A program made the position numbers and the translations under genes. 31,584 nucleotides of DNA from an uncultured Oscillibacter sp. (GTDB taxonomy: Bacteria; Bacillota; Clostridia; Oscillospirales; Oscillospiraceae): the NCBI RefSeq assembly GCF_900546705.1, contig NZ_URDP01000023.1, positions 1 to 31,584 of the forward strand. The letters are read 5' to 3'. Under the pieces are notes generated by a model. It saw only the letters and a program-made list of their open reading frames with translations. It was not told the DNA's origin and made no database searches. This document shows positions 15,228-24,159 of the stretch, in pieces; the first letter of the stretch is position 1; the number at the start of each line of letters is the position of its first letter.

Positions 15228-17654
15228 TTATTTGTGAGGCACATGCCAGATGTTGTCCGCATACTCAGCCACAGCCCGGTCTGCAGCGAAAATACCGCTG
15301 CGGGCAATGTTGTGCAGACTCATGCGGTTCCACTTCACCGGGTCGGCATAGGTCTCCACCATGCGGCGCTCCGCCTCCCGGTAAGACTCGAAGTCCGCCA
15401 GGAGCAAGTACTCGTCCGCAGGGCTCCCGCCTGCCCCGAACAGCAGCCGCTGATACAAATCGTCGTAGCTGACGCCGTCCCGGAACCCGGTGCGCAGGGC
15501 GTCCAGGCAGCGGCGCAGGCGGTCGTCCCGGCTGTAGAGCCGCTGAGGCACATACCCCTCCCGCTTGGTCCGCTCAACCTCGTCGGCATGGAGGCCGAAG
15601 AGGAACATGTTCTCGTCTCCCAGCACCTGGTGCATCTCCACATTGGCGCCGTCCAGGGTGCCCACAGTCAGCGCGCCGTTCATCATGAACTTCATGTTGC
15701 CGGTGCCGCTGGCCTCCTTGCCGGCGGTGGAGATCTGCTGGCTGACCTCACTGGCCGGCATGAGCTTTTCCGCCAGGGACACCCGGTAGTTCTCCAGGAA
15801 CACCACCTGCAGTTTATCCTTGCAGATGGGATCATGTTCAATCTGGTCGGCCAGGGAGTTGATGAGGCGGATGATTCGCTTGGCCACCGCGTAGCCCGGT
15901 GCCGCCTTGGCGCCGAACAGGAACGTATGGGGCTGGGTAATGGCGTTGGGATTGTCCTGGAGATCCTGATACAGGGAAATGATGTGCAGCACGTTCAGAA
16001 GCTGCCGCTTGTACTCATGCAGACGCTTGACCTGCACGTCAAAAATGGCGTTGGGGTCCAGCACCACGCCCTGGATCTTTTTGGCATAGGCCGCAAAGGC
16101 CTCCTTATTGGCCTTCTTGATGTCCGCCAGGCGTTCCAGCACGGCCTTGTCGTCGGCATAGCGATCCAGCTTCTTGAGCGTCAGGGGCTTGAGAAGATAG
16201 TCGTCCCCGCCGGTCAGCTCCCGTACCAGAGCGTCCAGTCCCGGGTTGATCTCGCTGAGCCAGCGACGGTGGTCGATGCCGTTGGTGACGTTCTGGAACT
16301 TCTGCGGCTCCATACCGTAGGCGTCCCGGAACACGTTCCTGCGCAGGATCTCCGAGTGGAGGCTGCTGACGCCGTTGACAGCCATGCCGCCGGCGATGCA
16401 CAGATTGGCCATGCGGACCTCTCCGCCCCAGACAATGGCCATGGCCTGGGTTTTGTTGCCGTCGTGGTAGAAGTCCTCCACCTTCCGCTGCCAGCGGTTG
16501 GAGATCTCCACGATGATCTGCCAGATCCGGGGCAGCAGCTGCTGCACCAGGGACTGGGGCCACCGCTCCAGGGCCTCGGCCAGGACCGTATGGTTGGTGT
16601 AGGCCACGGAGTGGGTGGTGATATACCACGCCTCATCCCAGTCCATGCCTGCCTCGTCGATGAAGATTCGCATCAGCTCCGGGATCACCAGGGCCGGGTG
16701 GGTATCGTTGATCTGGATGACATTTTTCTCATGGAAGTTGCGCAGCGTGCCATAGGTATCCAGATGCTTGGTGGCAATGGACTGCACGGTGGCGGAGACA
16801 AAGAAATACTGCTGCTTGAGCCGCAGGGACTTGCCCTCATAGTGATTGTCCTCGGGATAGAGCACCTTGGCGATGGTGGCCGCCATGGCTTCCTCCTCCG
16901 CCGCCTTCAGGTACTCGCCCCGGGAGAACAGTGACATATCCACCGGCTTGGTGGAGCGGGCATCCCACAGCCGCAGGGTGTTCACATGCTCGGTGCCGTA
17001 GCCGGCCACCACCATGTCGCAGGGAACCGCCAGCACGGTGGTGGCGTTCTCATTGATGATATGCAGGTGTCCGTCATCCCAGAATTCCCGCAGCGTGCCG
17101 CCGAACTGGACTCTCTGGGCCTCCTCGGGCTTGGGCAGCAGCCAGGCCGCGCCCAGGTCCTTCCAGTTGTCCGGCAGTTCCACCTGCTGGCCCTCCACAA
17201 TCTTCTGCTTGAAAATACCCAGTTCATAGCAAATGGAGTACCCAGTGGCGGGAATCTCCAGCGTGGTCATGGAGTCCAGGTAGCAGGCGGCCAGGCGGCC
17301 CAGGCCGCCGTTGCCCAGGCCCGCGTCGGGCTCCAGTTCGAAAATGTCGGCAGCCTTGAAGCCAAGCTCCTCCAGCGCCTCTTTCAGCTGGGGCAGCACT
17401 TCCAGGTTATACGCATTCTTCATGAGGCTGCGGCCCATCAAAAACTCCAGAGACAGGTAGTGCACCTGCTTTTTATGCTCTCTACGGGTTTCCTTGTTGG
17501 ACTCCACGCCCCGGATAGCCATCACGTCCCGCAGCACCAGGGCGCTGGCCTTCATCATCTCCTGATCCGTGGCCTCCTCCGGCGTCTTGCCGAAGTTGAG
17601 CATCAGCTTTGCGGTCAGGGCACTTTTGAGGGATTGTTTCGTAAACGGTATCAT
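15228..17654 (-). CDS. glgP: Glycogen/alpha-glucan phosphorylase
   Basis: This 808-residue GT35 phosphorylase removes glucose from the non-reducing ends of glycogen as glucose-1-phosphate, using pyridoxal phosphate. Family motifs run through the protein: HYLSLEFLMGRSL near the N-terminus, DAGLGNGGLGRLAACYLDSM, and QINDTHPALVIPELMRI. Later come VKRLHEYKRQLLN and the cofactor site SGTGNMKFMMNG, whose Lys is about residue 655. Length is normal. ATG at 17654 has AAGGAAGG seven bases upstream, and the gene begins only 9 bp after the glgA stop, so the two are co-translated from one message. It is the last gene of glgB-glgC-glgD-glgA-glgP, giving the operon both synthesis and breakdown. A strong terminator follows. 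Confidence 0.97.
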   Translation of the reverse strand: MIPFTKQSLKSALTAKLMLNFGKTPEEATDQEMMKASALVLRDVMAIRGVESNKETRREHKKQVHYLSLEFLMGRSLMKNAYNLEVLPQLKEALEELGFKAADIFELEPDAGLGNGGLGRLAACYLDSMTTLEIPATGYSICYELGIFKQKIVEGQQVELPDNWKDLGAAWLLPKPEEAQRVQFGGTLREFWDDGHLHIINENATTVLAVPCDMVVAGYGTEHVNTLRLWDARSTKPVDMSLFSRGEYLKAAEEEAMAATIAKVLYPEDNHYEGKSLRLKQQYFFVSATVQSIATKHLDTYGTLRNFHEKNVIQINDTHPALVIPELMRIFIDEAGMDWDEAWYITTHSVAYTNHTVLAEALERWPQSLVQQLLPRIWQIIVEISNRWQRKVEDFYHDGNKTQAMAIVWGGEVRMANLCIAGGMAVNGVSSLHSEILRRNVFRDAYGMEPQKFQNVTNGIDHRRWLSEINPGLDALVRELTGGDDYLLKPLTLKKLDRYADDKAVLERLADIKKANKEAFAAYAKKIQGVVLDPNAIFDVQVKRLHEYKRQLLNVLHIISLYQDLQDNPNAITQPHTFLFGAKAAPGYAVAKRIIRLINSLADQIEHDPICKDKLQVVFLENYRVSLAEKLMPASEVSQQISTAGKEASGTGNMKFMMNGALTVGTLDGANVEMHQVLGDENMFLFGLHADEVERTKREGYVPQRLYSRDDRLRRCLDALRTGFRDGVSYDDLYQRLLFGAGGSPADEYLLLADFESYREAERRMVETYADPVKWNRMSLHNIARSGIFAADRAVAEYADNIWHVPHK

Positions 17655-17663
17655 GTGCCTTCC

Positions 17664-19637
17664 TTACTCCGCCGTATTCTGCTTCGTCTTCGCGGCGGGC
17701 CCTTTCTTTGTGGTTTCTTTCTTGGCGGCAGCTGTCTTTCTGCCGGACTTGGCAGCAGGCTTCTTCGCCGTCTTCCGGGAGGTAGTCCGCTTGCGGGCAG
17801 GCGCCTTCTTCGCGGCCGCCTTCTCCTCTGCAAGGACAGTCTCTGCGGGAGCCTCCTCCACGGGGGCAGCCTCTGCGGGAACGGCCTCTGCGGGCGCTTC
17901 CTCCACGGGGGCAGCCTCTGCGGGAGCCTCCTCCACGGGCGCTTCCTCTACGGGAGTAGCCTCAGCGGGAGCCTCTTCCACGGGGGCAGTCTCAACGTGC
18001 GCTTCCTCCACGGGCGCTTCCTCCACGGGGGCAGTCTCAACAGGTGCTTCCTCCACGGGCGCTTCCTCTGCGGGGGCAGTCTCAACAGGTGCTTCCTCCA
18101 CGGGCGCTTCCTCTGCGGGAGCAGCCTCAACGGGCGCTTCCTCCACAGGGGCAGTCTCAACGTACGTTTCCTCCACGGGAGCAGCTTTCACAGGAGGCCA
18201 GGGCTGGCCGGTGATGCCGGCGTAGATCCGCAGGTACTCCCCGGCGCTGCGCTTCCAGCTGAAGTCGCAGGACATGGCCCGCTGACGCAGACGGCCGAAA
18301 GCGTCGGGATAATCCTTGTAGAGATACACGGCTTCCCGGATCACATACAGCATATCACTGCTGGCATAATTGGCAAAGGTGAAACCGGTGCCGGCGTCCC
18401 GCCAGGCCTCATAGGGCTGCACCGTATCCTTCAATCCGCCGGTCTCCCGGACAATGGGCACCGTGCCGTAACGCATGGCGATCATCTGGCTCAATCCGCA
18501 GGGTTCACTCTTGGAGGGCATGAGGAACAGATCCGCACCGGCGTAGATGGCCATGGAAAGGTCCTCATTGTAGTCCAGACGGACAGCCATACGGCCGGGA
18601 TACTGCTCCGCGGCCCAGCGGAAGAACTCCTCATACTTGCGGTCGCCCTTGCCCAGCACCACCAGCTGCAGGGGGAGTTCCATCATATCATGGAGCACCT
18701 CGCAAATCAAGTCCAGCCCCTTGTGGGAAACCAGACGGCTGACAATGCCCACAATGGGCACATAGGGCTCCTCCCGCAGTCCCAGCAGCCGCTGCAGCGC
18801 GGCCTTGCACACGTCCTTGCCGCTCATATCCTCCTTGGAGTAGTGCTGGGCGATGTGGCTGTCCGTGGAGGGATCATACCGGGCCATATCGATGCCGTTG
18901 AGCACGCCGGAGAGCTTATAGCCGCACTGGCGCATAATGCCGTCCAGCCGGTGGGCGAAGTAGGCCATTTTCAGCTCATTGGCATAGGTGGGAGAGACGG
19001 CGTTGACGGCATCGGCACACAAAATGGCGCCCTTGAGCAGATTCACGTCCCCGTCCATCAGGATGGTGCCGTCGTCCGCCCAGCCGTGATCCAGGCCGAA
19101 CAGATCCCCCAGGGTATCCTTGCTGTACCGGCCCTGATACTCGATATTGTGGATGGTCAGCGTAGTGCGGATGCTGCGGAAACGGTCCTCCCGGACACCG
19201 TCGTCCTTGAGGTAAATGGGGATGAGGGCTGTCTGCCAGTCGTTGCAGTGGATGACCTCCGGCCAGAAGCACAGGTGCGGCAGCATCCGTACCACGGCCC
19301 GGGAGAAGAAGCCGAACCGCTCGCCGTCATCCATGTAGCCATAGAGCTCGGGGCGGTTGAAATACTGCTCATTATCCAGGAAATACCAAGTCACACCGTC
19401 CTTTTCCATGGAGAACAGACCGCAGTAGCTGTGCCGCCAGGCAAGATCCACATAGTCATAGCAAAGATAGGTCAGCTGATCGCCGAAGCGCTCCCGCACC
19501 CGCTGATACAGCGGCAATATCACCGCCACCTCGGCACCCTCTGCCGCCAGCGCCGGCGGCAGAGATCCGGCCACATCCGCAAGTCCTCCGGTTTTACAAA
19601 ACGGAACCGCCTCGCTGGTTGCATACAGAATTTTCAT
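17664..19637 (-). CDS. glgA: Glycogen synthase with a Pro/Glu-repeat and histone-H1-like tail
   Basis: Residues 1 to about 478 form a complete ADP-glucose-dependent GT5 glycogen synthase. It starts MKILYATSEAVPFCKTGGLADVAG with the KTGGL substrate loop, and has HCNDWQTALIPIYL, IVSRLVSHKGLDL and MPSKSEPCGLSQM. Most bacterial GlgA proteins end there. This one continues for about 175 residues. Residues about 483-604 are near-perfect APVEE/APVET/APAEE pentads. Residues about 605-657 are a Lys/Arg/Ala/Pro/Thr tail (KKAPARKRTTSRKTAKK and similar) with about 19 basic residues, like histone H1 or the tails of some bacterial nucleoid proteins. The tail is in frame and followed by a normal stop and then glgP, so it is not a sequencing shift into another gene. 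ATG at 19637 has AAAGGAG upstream. The role of the tail is unknown. Confidence 0.95.
   Translation of the reverse strand: MKILYATSEAVPFCKTGGLADVAGSLPPALAAEGAEVAVILPLYQRVRERFGDQLTYLCYDYVDLAWRHSYCGLFSMEKDGVTWYFLDNEQYFNRPELYGYMDDGERFGFFSRAVVRMLPHLCFWPEVIHCNDWQTALIPIYLKDDGVREDRFRSIRTTLTIHNIEYQGRYSKDTLGDLFGLDHGWADDGTILMDGDVNLLKGAILCADAVNAVSPTYANELKMAYFAHRLDGIMRQCGYKLSGVLNGIDMARYDPSTDSHIAQHYSKEDMSGKDVCKAALQRLLGLREEPYVPIVGIVSRLVSHKGLDLICEVLHDMMELPLQLVVLGKGDRKYEEFFRWAAEQYPGRMAVRLDYNEDLSMAIYAGADLFLMPSKSEPCGLSQMIAMRYGTVPIVRETGGLKDTVQPYEAWRDAGTGFTFANYASSDMLYVIREAVYLYKDYPDAFGRLRQRAMSCDFSWKRSAGEYLRIYAGITGQPWPPVKAAPVEETYVETAPVEEAPVEAAPAEEAPVEEAPVETAPAEEAPVEEAPVETAPVEEAPVEEAHVETAPVEEAPAEATPVEEAPVEEAPAEAAPVEEAPAEAVPAEAAPVEEAPAETVLAEEKAAAKKAPARKRTTSRKTAKKPAAKSGRKTAAAKKETTKKGPAAKTKQNTAE
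17826..18190 (-). repeat. In-frame 15-bp/45-bp repeats encoding the GlgA pentads
   Basis: The plus strand shows GCTTCCTCCACGGGC and close variants repeated head to tail. They are arranged in longer 45-bp units with GGGGCAGTCTCAAC. All lengths are multiples of 15, which keeps the reading frame. Near identity at DNA level points to recent expansion. Confidence 0.85.
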
Positions 19638-19683
19638 GATATCGTATTCTCCTTTCCTTTTCCCTCTTCACACAAAAGAGGGC

Positions 19684-19773
19684 GGGGAGGCTGCCCTCCC
19701 CCACCGCAAAAACACGGCTTTCGGGCTCCGGCAATCTTGCCGCTCCCGAGAAAAGGGGGGACGGCGTCCCCCC
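19684..19773. repeat. Cluster of three hairpins between glgD and glgA
   Basis: Three palindromes lie in 90 bases: GGGGAGG...CCTCCCC (19684-19701), a nested TCGGG...CGGCAA-TTGCCG...CCCGA (19721-19749), and GGGGGGAC...GTCCCCCC (19755-19773). On the coding (minus) strand the 19755-19773 hairpin is followed by TTTTC, like a weak terminator. The cluster fills most of the only long gap (145 bp) inside the glycogen operon. It could be an attenuator or mRNA-processing site, or a small palindromic repeat element. Confidence 0.7.
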
Positions 19774-19782
19774 TCTCCACAC

Positions 19783-20895
19783 TTACACGACGCTGCCCTT
19801 GGCCAGCACAATGGGATAGGTGGCATGCCCCATCAGCGTGCGGTCCGCCAGCACCTCCACATTCTTGTCGGCAATGATGTAGGCAAGCTGGGCGTTGTGC
19901 CGGATCATGTCCTCCTTGAACAGCACGCAGTTGCGCACCACGGCGCCGGCCTCCACCACCACGCCGGGGAACAGGATGGAGTTTTCCACCGTACCCTCGA
20001 TGCGGCAGCCGTCTGCCACCAGGGAGTTGACGCACCGGCCCTCCGAGCCAAGATAGGTGGAGGACTTGTCGGCTCCCTTGGCCCGGACAGGCCGCTGGGC
20101 GCAGAACAGATCCGCACGAATGGCCGGGTCCAGCAGCTGCATGCTCCGGTCATAGTACTCCTGGACAGAGCGGATCTGGGCGGCGAAGCCCTTCCAGATG
20201 TAGCAGCGCAGATTCAGTTCGTCCTTCTTGGCCCGCAGCACGTCCCGCCGCCAGCTGAACTGGTCCTTGGCGGCGCACTCGTCCACCAGGTCCTTGAGCA
20301 TGGCCGTGGAGATGATGTACACCTCCAGGCCCCGGTAGCCCCGGGGACGGTGCAGGTTGTAGAGTACCTCCGTGACGCGGCCGTCGGCATCCTTTTCAAA
20401 GTAGGTGCCGTCCTCGGTGGCAAAGCTGTCGTCCCCGCAGACCACAGTAATGTCCGCGCCGGACTTGATGTGGGACTCGTACACTTCGGACAGGGGCAGG
20501 TTCACCACCAGATCGCCGTCCATGAGGGCCACATAGTCCTGACGGATGGTGTCCAGATAGCTGCGCACACCGGCCAGAGCCTCCATCTTGCCCCGGAAGG
20601 GCAGCACACCCCAGTTGCGCTGATAGTTGAACGGAGGCAGAATGCGCAGACCGCCCCGCTTGCGGGAAAGATCCCACACCTTGCCGGTGCCCAGATGATC
20701 CAGCATGCTCTGATAGCGGCCGTGGAGCACCACGCCCACATCCGTCACGCCGGCGTTGACCAGATTGGACAGGGCAAAGTCTACCGCCCGGTAACGGCCG
20801 CCGAAGGGAATGGAGGCGGCAGAACGGATCTCCGTCAGTTCCCGCAGGTCGTTGCGCTTTTCATACGAAAAGATGATACCATGCATTCCGTTCAT
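19783..20895 (-). CDS. glgD: GlgD, glucose-1-phosphate adenylyltransferase accessory subunit
   Basis: This 370-residue protein is of the GlgD type that partners GlgC in Firmicutes. It has the nucleotidyltransferase fold (SIPFGGRYRAVDFALSNLVNAG, DYVALMDGDLVVNL) and a C-terminal left-handed beta-helix with hexapeptide-like repeats (VNSLVADGCRIEGTVENSILFPGVVVEAGAVV). The N-terminus begins MHGIIFSYEKRNDL and lacks the GGxGxRL pyrophosphorylase loop that GlgC has, which is the usual GlgD condition. It is expected to be non-catalytic or weakly catalytic and to modulate GlgC in a heterotetramer. ATG at 20895 overlaps the glgC stop by 4 bp (ATGA) with AGGAGG upstream, indicating translational coupling. 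A second in-frame ATG at 20886 is less likely. Confidence 0.93.
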   Translation of the reverse strand: MNGMHGIIFSYEKRNDLRELTEIRSAASIPFGGRYRAVDFALSNLVNAGVTDVGVVLHGRYQSMLDHLGTGKVWDLSRKRGGLRILPPFNYQRNWGVLPFRGKMEALAGVRSYLDTIRQDYVALMDGDLVVNLPLSEVYESHIKSGADITVVCGDDSFATEDGTYFEKDADGRVTEVLYNLHRPRGYRGLEVYIISTAMLKDLVDECAAKDQFSWRRDVLRAKKDELNLRCYIWKGFAAQIRSVQEYYDRSMQLLDPAIRADLFCAQRPVRAKGADKSSTYLGSEGRCVNSLVADGCRIEGTVENSILFPGVVVEAGAVVRNCVLFKEDMIRHNAQLAYIIADKNVEVLADRTLMGHATYPIVLAKGSVV

Positions 20896-22100
20896 TTGGA
20901 CACCTCCTCACCATTGCGGCCCAGCATGACACCGGGACGAACCTCCCTGCCGTCGGCCAGCACGCACTCAGGTGCCAGCACCGTCAGCCCCCAGGGAGCG
21001 GGGGCCGTGCTCTCCGGCGTGCCGCCCACGTGGCAGCCCTCACCGATGGAGCAGTTCTCACCCAAAATGGCGTACTCCACCACAGCGCCGGCCTTGACTT
21101 CCGTTCCGGGCATCAGCACGGAGTAGCTGACGCGGGCGCCCTTGCTCACCTTCACATTGGGCGCCAGGACAGAGTTTTCCACGGTGCCCTCCAGCTCACT
21201 GCCGCGGTTGATGGCGCTGTGGGTCACCTGGCTGTCGCTGCCAAGGTACGCCGGCGGCGCATTGACAGAGCGGGCGTAGATGGGCCAGGACTCATCCAGC
21301 AGGTCCAGACCGGACTCGGGAGAGAGCATATCCATGTTGGCGTCCCAGAGGGATTCCAGCGTCCCCACGTCCTTCCAGTAGCCCACAAAGCGATAGGCCG
21401 CCATGCGCTCACCGTTGCGCAGCATGGCAGGGATGACGTTCTTGCCGAAGTCATTTTCGGAAGTGGGATCGGCCTCGTCCTCCGTTAAGTACTTGCGCAG
21501 GGTTTTCCAGGAGAACACATAGATGCCCATGGATGCCAGGTTGCTCTTGGGCTCCTTGGGCTTTTCGGCAAACTCCGTGATCATATCCTGGTCATCCACG
21601 CTCATGATGCCGAAGCGGGGCGCCTCGGACCAGGGCACCTCCATGACGGAGATGGTGCAGGCGGCGTTTGCCTCCTTGTGACGCTCCACCATCTTGGAGT
21701 AGTCCATTTTATAGATATGGTCGCCGGAGAGAATCACCACATAGTCGGGATCGTAGAGGTCGATAAAACCGATGTTCTGATAGATGGCGTTGGCCGTGCC
21801 CTTGTACCAGGTGCCGCCCTTGCTGCCCATATAGGGCGGCAGAATGTGGACGCCGCCGGTGGAGCCGTCCAGGTCCCAGGGCTGACCGCTGCCGATGTAG
21901 CTGTTGAGCTCCAGGGGGCGATACTGGGTCAAAACACCCACCGTATCAATGCCGGAATTGGTGCAGTTGGAAAGCGGGAAGTCGATGATGCGGTACTTTC
22001 CGCCGAAGGGAACCGCCGGCTTCGCCATTTCGCCGGTCAGGACGTAGAGTCTGCTGCCCTGGCCGCCGGCCAGCAACATGGCGATACATTCTTTTTTCAT
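20892..22100 (-). CDS. glgC: GlgC, glucose-1-phosphate adenylyltransferase
   Basis: This 402-residue ADP-glucose pyrophosphorylase makes the glucosyl donor for glycogen from ATP and glucose-1-phosphate. The catalytic nucleotide loop LAGGQGSRLYVLT is at about residues 10-22, followed by AKPAVPFGGKYRIIDFPLSNC. DYVVILSGDHIYKMDY carries the metal-binding Asp, and FAEKPKEP binds glucose-1-phosphate. A C-terminal beta-helix contains SAINRGSELEGTVENSVLAPN. ATG at 22100 has GGAGA upstream and overlaps the glgB stop by 4 bp (ATGA). The 3' end overlaps glgD in the same way, so glgB, glgC and glgD are translationally coupled. GlgC is the usual control point of the pathway. Confidence 0.97.
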   Translation of the reverse strand: MKKECIAMLLAGGQGSRLYVLTGEMAKPAVPFGGKYRIIDFPLSNCTNSGIDTVGVLTQYRPLELNSYIGSGQPWDLDGSTGGVHILPPYMGSKGGTWYKGTANAIYQNIGFIDLYDPDYVVILSGDHIYKMDYSKMVERHKEANAACTISVMEVPWSEAPRFGIMSVDDQDMITEFAEKPKEPKSNLASMGIYVFSWKTLRKYLTEDEADPTSENDFGKNVIPAMLRNGERMAAYRFVGYWKDVGTLESLWDANMDMLSPESGLDLLDESWPIYARSVNAPPAYLGSDSQVTHSAINRGSELEGTVENSVLAPNVKVSKGARVSYSVLMPGTEVKAGAVVEYAILGENCSIGEGCHVGGTPESTAPAPWGLTVLAPECVLADGREVRPGVMLGRNGEEVSK

Positions 22101-24019
22101 GTTTTCTCCAGCTCCTTTGCCTTACTTTTCTTCCTGGGCTTGGGGAATGTCCCCTCTCCCCGCAGGAACACCGCGCCGAATGCCGGAATCCGGATCGCCG
22201 CAGAGTGCTCCCGGCCGTGGGAGGGAATGGCCTCCACCTGCACCGGCTCGGTATCGCCGAAACCGGCGCCGCCGTAGATCTCCGCATCCGTGTTGAACAC
22301 GGGCACATACCGCCGGTGGGCAGGCACGCCCATCCGGTAGTTCTCATAGGTGTTTGGCGAGAAGTTGATCGCGCACAGCAGGTCGCGGCCTTTGCGGTCC
22401 TTCCGCAAAAACACCACTACGTTGTTGTGGTTGTCGTCGCTGACCAGCCACTCGAAGCCCTCCCAGTCAAAATCGATCTCCCAAAGGGCAGGCTCTTTTT
22501 TATAAAAGGCGTTGATCTCCTTGAAGAAGCGGTGAATCTTCTGGTTCTCGGGCTGCTCCAGCAGATACCAGTCCAGCTGGCCGTCCGAGTCCCATTCGTG
22601 CCACTGGCCGATTTCCGCGCCCATGAACAAAAGCTTTTTGCCCGGATGGGCCAGCAGGTAGGCGTAAAAGCCCTTCAGGCAGCGCAGCTGGTTTTCGTAG
22701 TCGCCGGGCATTTTCCCCACCACAGAGCCCTTCATATGTACCACTTCATCGTGGGAGATGGGCAGCACGAAGTTCTCCGAAAATGCGTACATCATGGAGA
22801 AGGTGATGTCCTTGTGGTGGTCCTGGCGGAACCAGGGGTCCATTTTCAGATAGTGGCACATGTCGTTCATCCAGCCCATGTTCCACTTGAGGTTGAAGCC
22901 CAGGCCTCCCACGTCGGCGGGACGGCTGACCATGGGCCAGGCAGTGGACTCCTCAGCGATCATCAGTACGTTGGGATTGAACGAAAAGGCCATGGTGTTG
23001 AGCTCGCGCAGAAAATCGATGGCCTCCAGATTCTCGTGGCCGCCGTACTTGTTGGGCGTCCAGGGGCCGCCCTGACGGTCATAGTCCAGATACAGCATGG
23101 ACGCCACCGCGTCCACCCGCAGTCCGTCGATGTGGTACTCCTCCAGCCAGAACCGGGCAGAGGAGAACAGGAAGCTCTTCACCTCCGGCCGGCCGTAGTC
23201 AAAGACCCGGGTGCCCCAGCTGGCGTGCTCCCACTTGTTGGGGTCGCTGTACTCATAGCAGCAGGTGCCGTCAAACTCGTAGAGGCCCTGGGCGTCCTTG
23301 CAGAAGTGGGCAGGCACCCAGTCCAGAATGACGGAGATGCCGTTTTTATGCATGTGGTTGACAAACCACATGAAGTCCTTGGGGGTTCCGAAGCGGGAGG
23401 TGGGGGCGAAATACCCGGTGCACTGATAACCCCAGGAGTCATCCAGGGGATGCTCCGTCACTGGAAGCAGCTCAATGGCCGTATAGCCCATGTCCTTGAC
23501 ATAGGCCGCCAGGTCCTTGGCAAGGTCCCGATAGTCGATAAAATCGCCGTTGTCCCGTCTTTTCCACGAGCCCAGATGCACCTCGTAGATATTCAGCGGG
23601 GATTGATAGACCGGATGCTTGGCCAGCCTTTCCCGAAAGGCGCTGTCCGTCCAGCGGAAGCCCCGAATGTCATAGAGCTTGCTGGCGGTGGCGGGCCGGG
23701 TCTCCGTATGGAAGCCGTAGGGATCTGCCTTCATGCGCACCTGACCATCCGGCCCGGTAACCGCATATTTATAGGAGGTGTACTCCTTGAGTCCGGGGAT
23801 AAAGCCCTCCCACTCCTCGCCCTTGCGGGTGAGCCGGTTAGCCTTGGGGTTCCAGTCATTGAAGTCGCCCACCACGGAGACGCTCTTGGCGTGAGGGGCC
23901 CAGACCCGGAACATCCAGCCTGCTTTGCCCCGTCTTTCCAGCGGGTGGGCGCCGAACCAGTGCCAGCCGTCGGTCATCTGGCCTGCGTGATAACGCTCCG
24001 CCTCTTTTTTGATTGCCAT
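22097..24019 (-). CDS. glgB: 1,4-alpha-glucan branching enzyme
   Basis: This 640-residue GH13 branching enzyme introduces alpha-1,6 branches into glycogen. A CBM48 domain occupies about residues 35-115 (FRVWAPHAKSVSVVGDFNDWN). The catalytic barrel follows, with DWVPAHF (about 233-239) and GLRVDAVASMLYLDY containing the nucleophile Asp near 303. The acid/base Glu is in AEEST (about 356-357), and ISHDEVVH is the fourth conserved region. A C-terminal beta domain ends the protein. I chose ATG at 24019, with GAGGAG eight bases upstream. The open frame extending upstream crosses the promoter and lacks family similarity. It is the first gene of the glycogen operon and follows a near-consensus promoter by about 90 bases. 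Confidence 0.97.
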   Translation of the reverse strand: MAIKKEAERYHAGQMTDGWHWFGAHPLERRGKAGWMFRVWAPHAKSVSVVGDFNDWNPKANRLTRKGEEWEGFIPGLKEYTSYKYAVTGPDGQVRMKADPYGFHTETRPATASKLYDIRGFRWTDSAFRERLAKHPVYQSPLNIYEVHLGSWKRRDNGDFIDYRDLAKDLAAYVKDMGYTAIELLPVTEHPLDDSWGYQCTGYFAPTSRFGTPKDFMWFVNHMHKNGISVILDWVPAHFCKDAQGLYEFDGTCCYEYSDPNKWEHASWGTRVFDYGRPEVKSFLFSSARFWLEEYHIDGLRVDAVASMLYLDYDRQGGPWTPNKYGGHENLEAIDFLRELNTMAFSFNPNVLMIAEESTAWPMVSRPADVGGLGFNLKWNMGWMNDMCHYLKMDPWFRQDHHKDITFSMMYAFSENFVLPISHDEVVHMKGSVVGKMPGDYENQLRCLKGFYAYLLAHPGKKLLFMGAEIGQWHEWDSDGQLDWYLLEQPENQKIHRFFKEINAFYKKEPALWEIDFDWEGFEWLVSDDNHNNVVVFLRKDRKGRDLLCAINFSPNTYENYRMGVPAHRRYVPVFNTDAEIYGGAGFGDTEPVQVEAIPSHGREHSAAIRIPAFGAVFLRGEGTFPKPRKKSKAKELEKT

Positions 24020-24116
24020 GGTTTTGCTCCTCTCCCCGATCTGCCGCCCGGCGGACGGGTCGGGATTGTTTTCCTGGGTATATTTAACAGATGATCTTCC
24101 ACTATATATTGTGTAT

Positions 24117-24145
24117 ATTATACTTCTTCCAGGAAATACCGTCAA
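24117..24145 (-). promoter_or_regulatory. Promoter of the glgBCDAP operon
   Basis: TTGACG (24140-24145) and a perfect TATAAT (24117-24122) on the minus strand are separated by exactly 17 bp. The surrounding start region is AT-rich and partly palindromic (TATATATTGTGTATATTATA on the plus strand, 24103-24122). Confidence 0.8.
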
Positions 24146-24159
24146 GGACGCTCCTGTCG

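Noticed and set aside
16986..19877. 963-codon plus-strand open frame over glgP/glgA
   Set aside because: Antisense shadow of two well-supported enzymes; its Gly/Ser-Leu repeats are the complement of the GlgA pentads.
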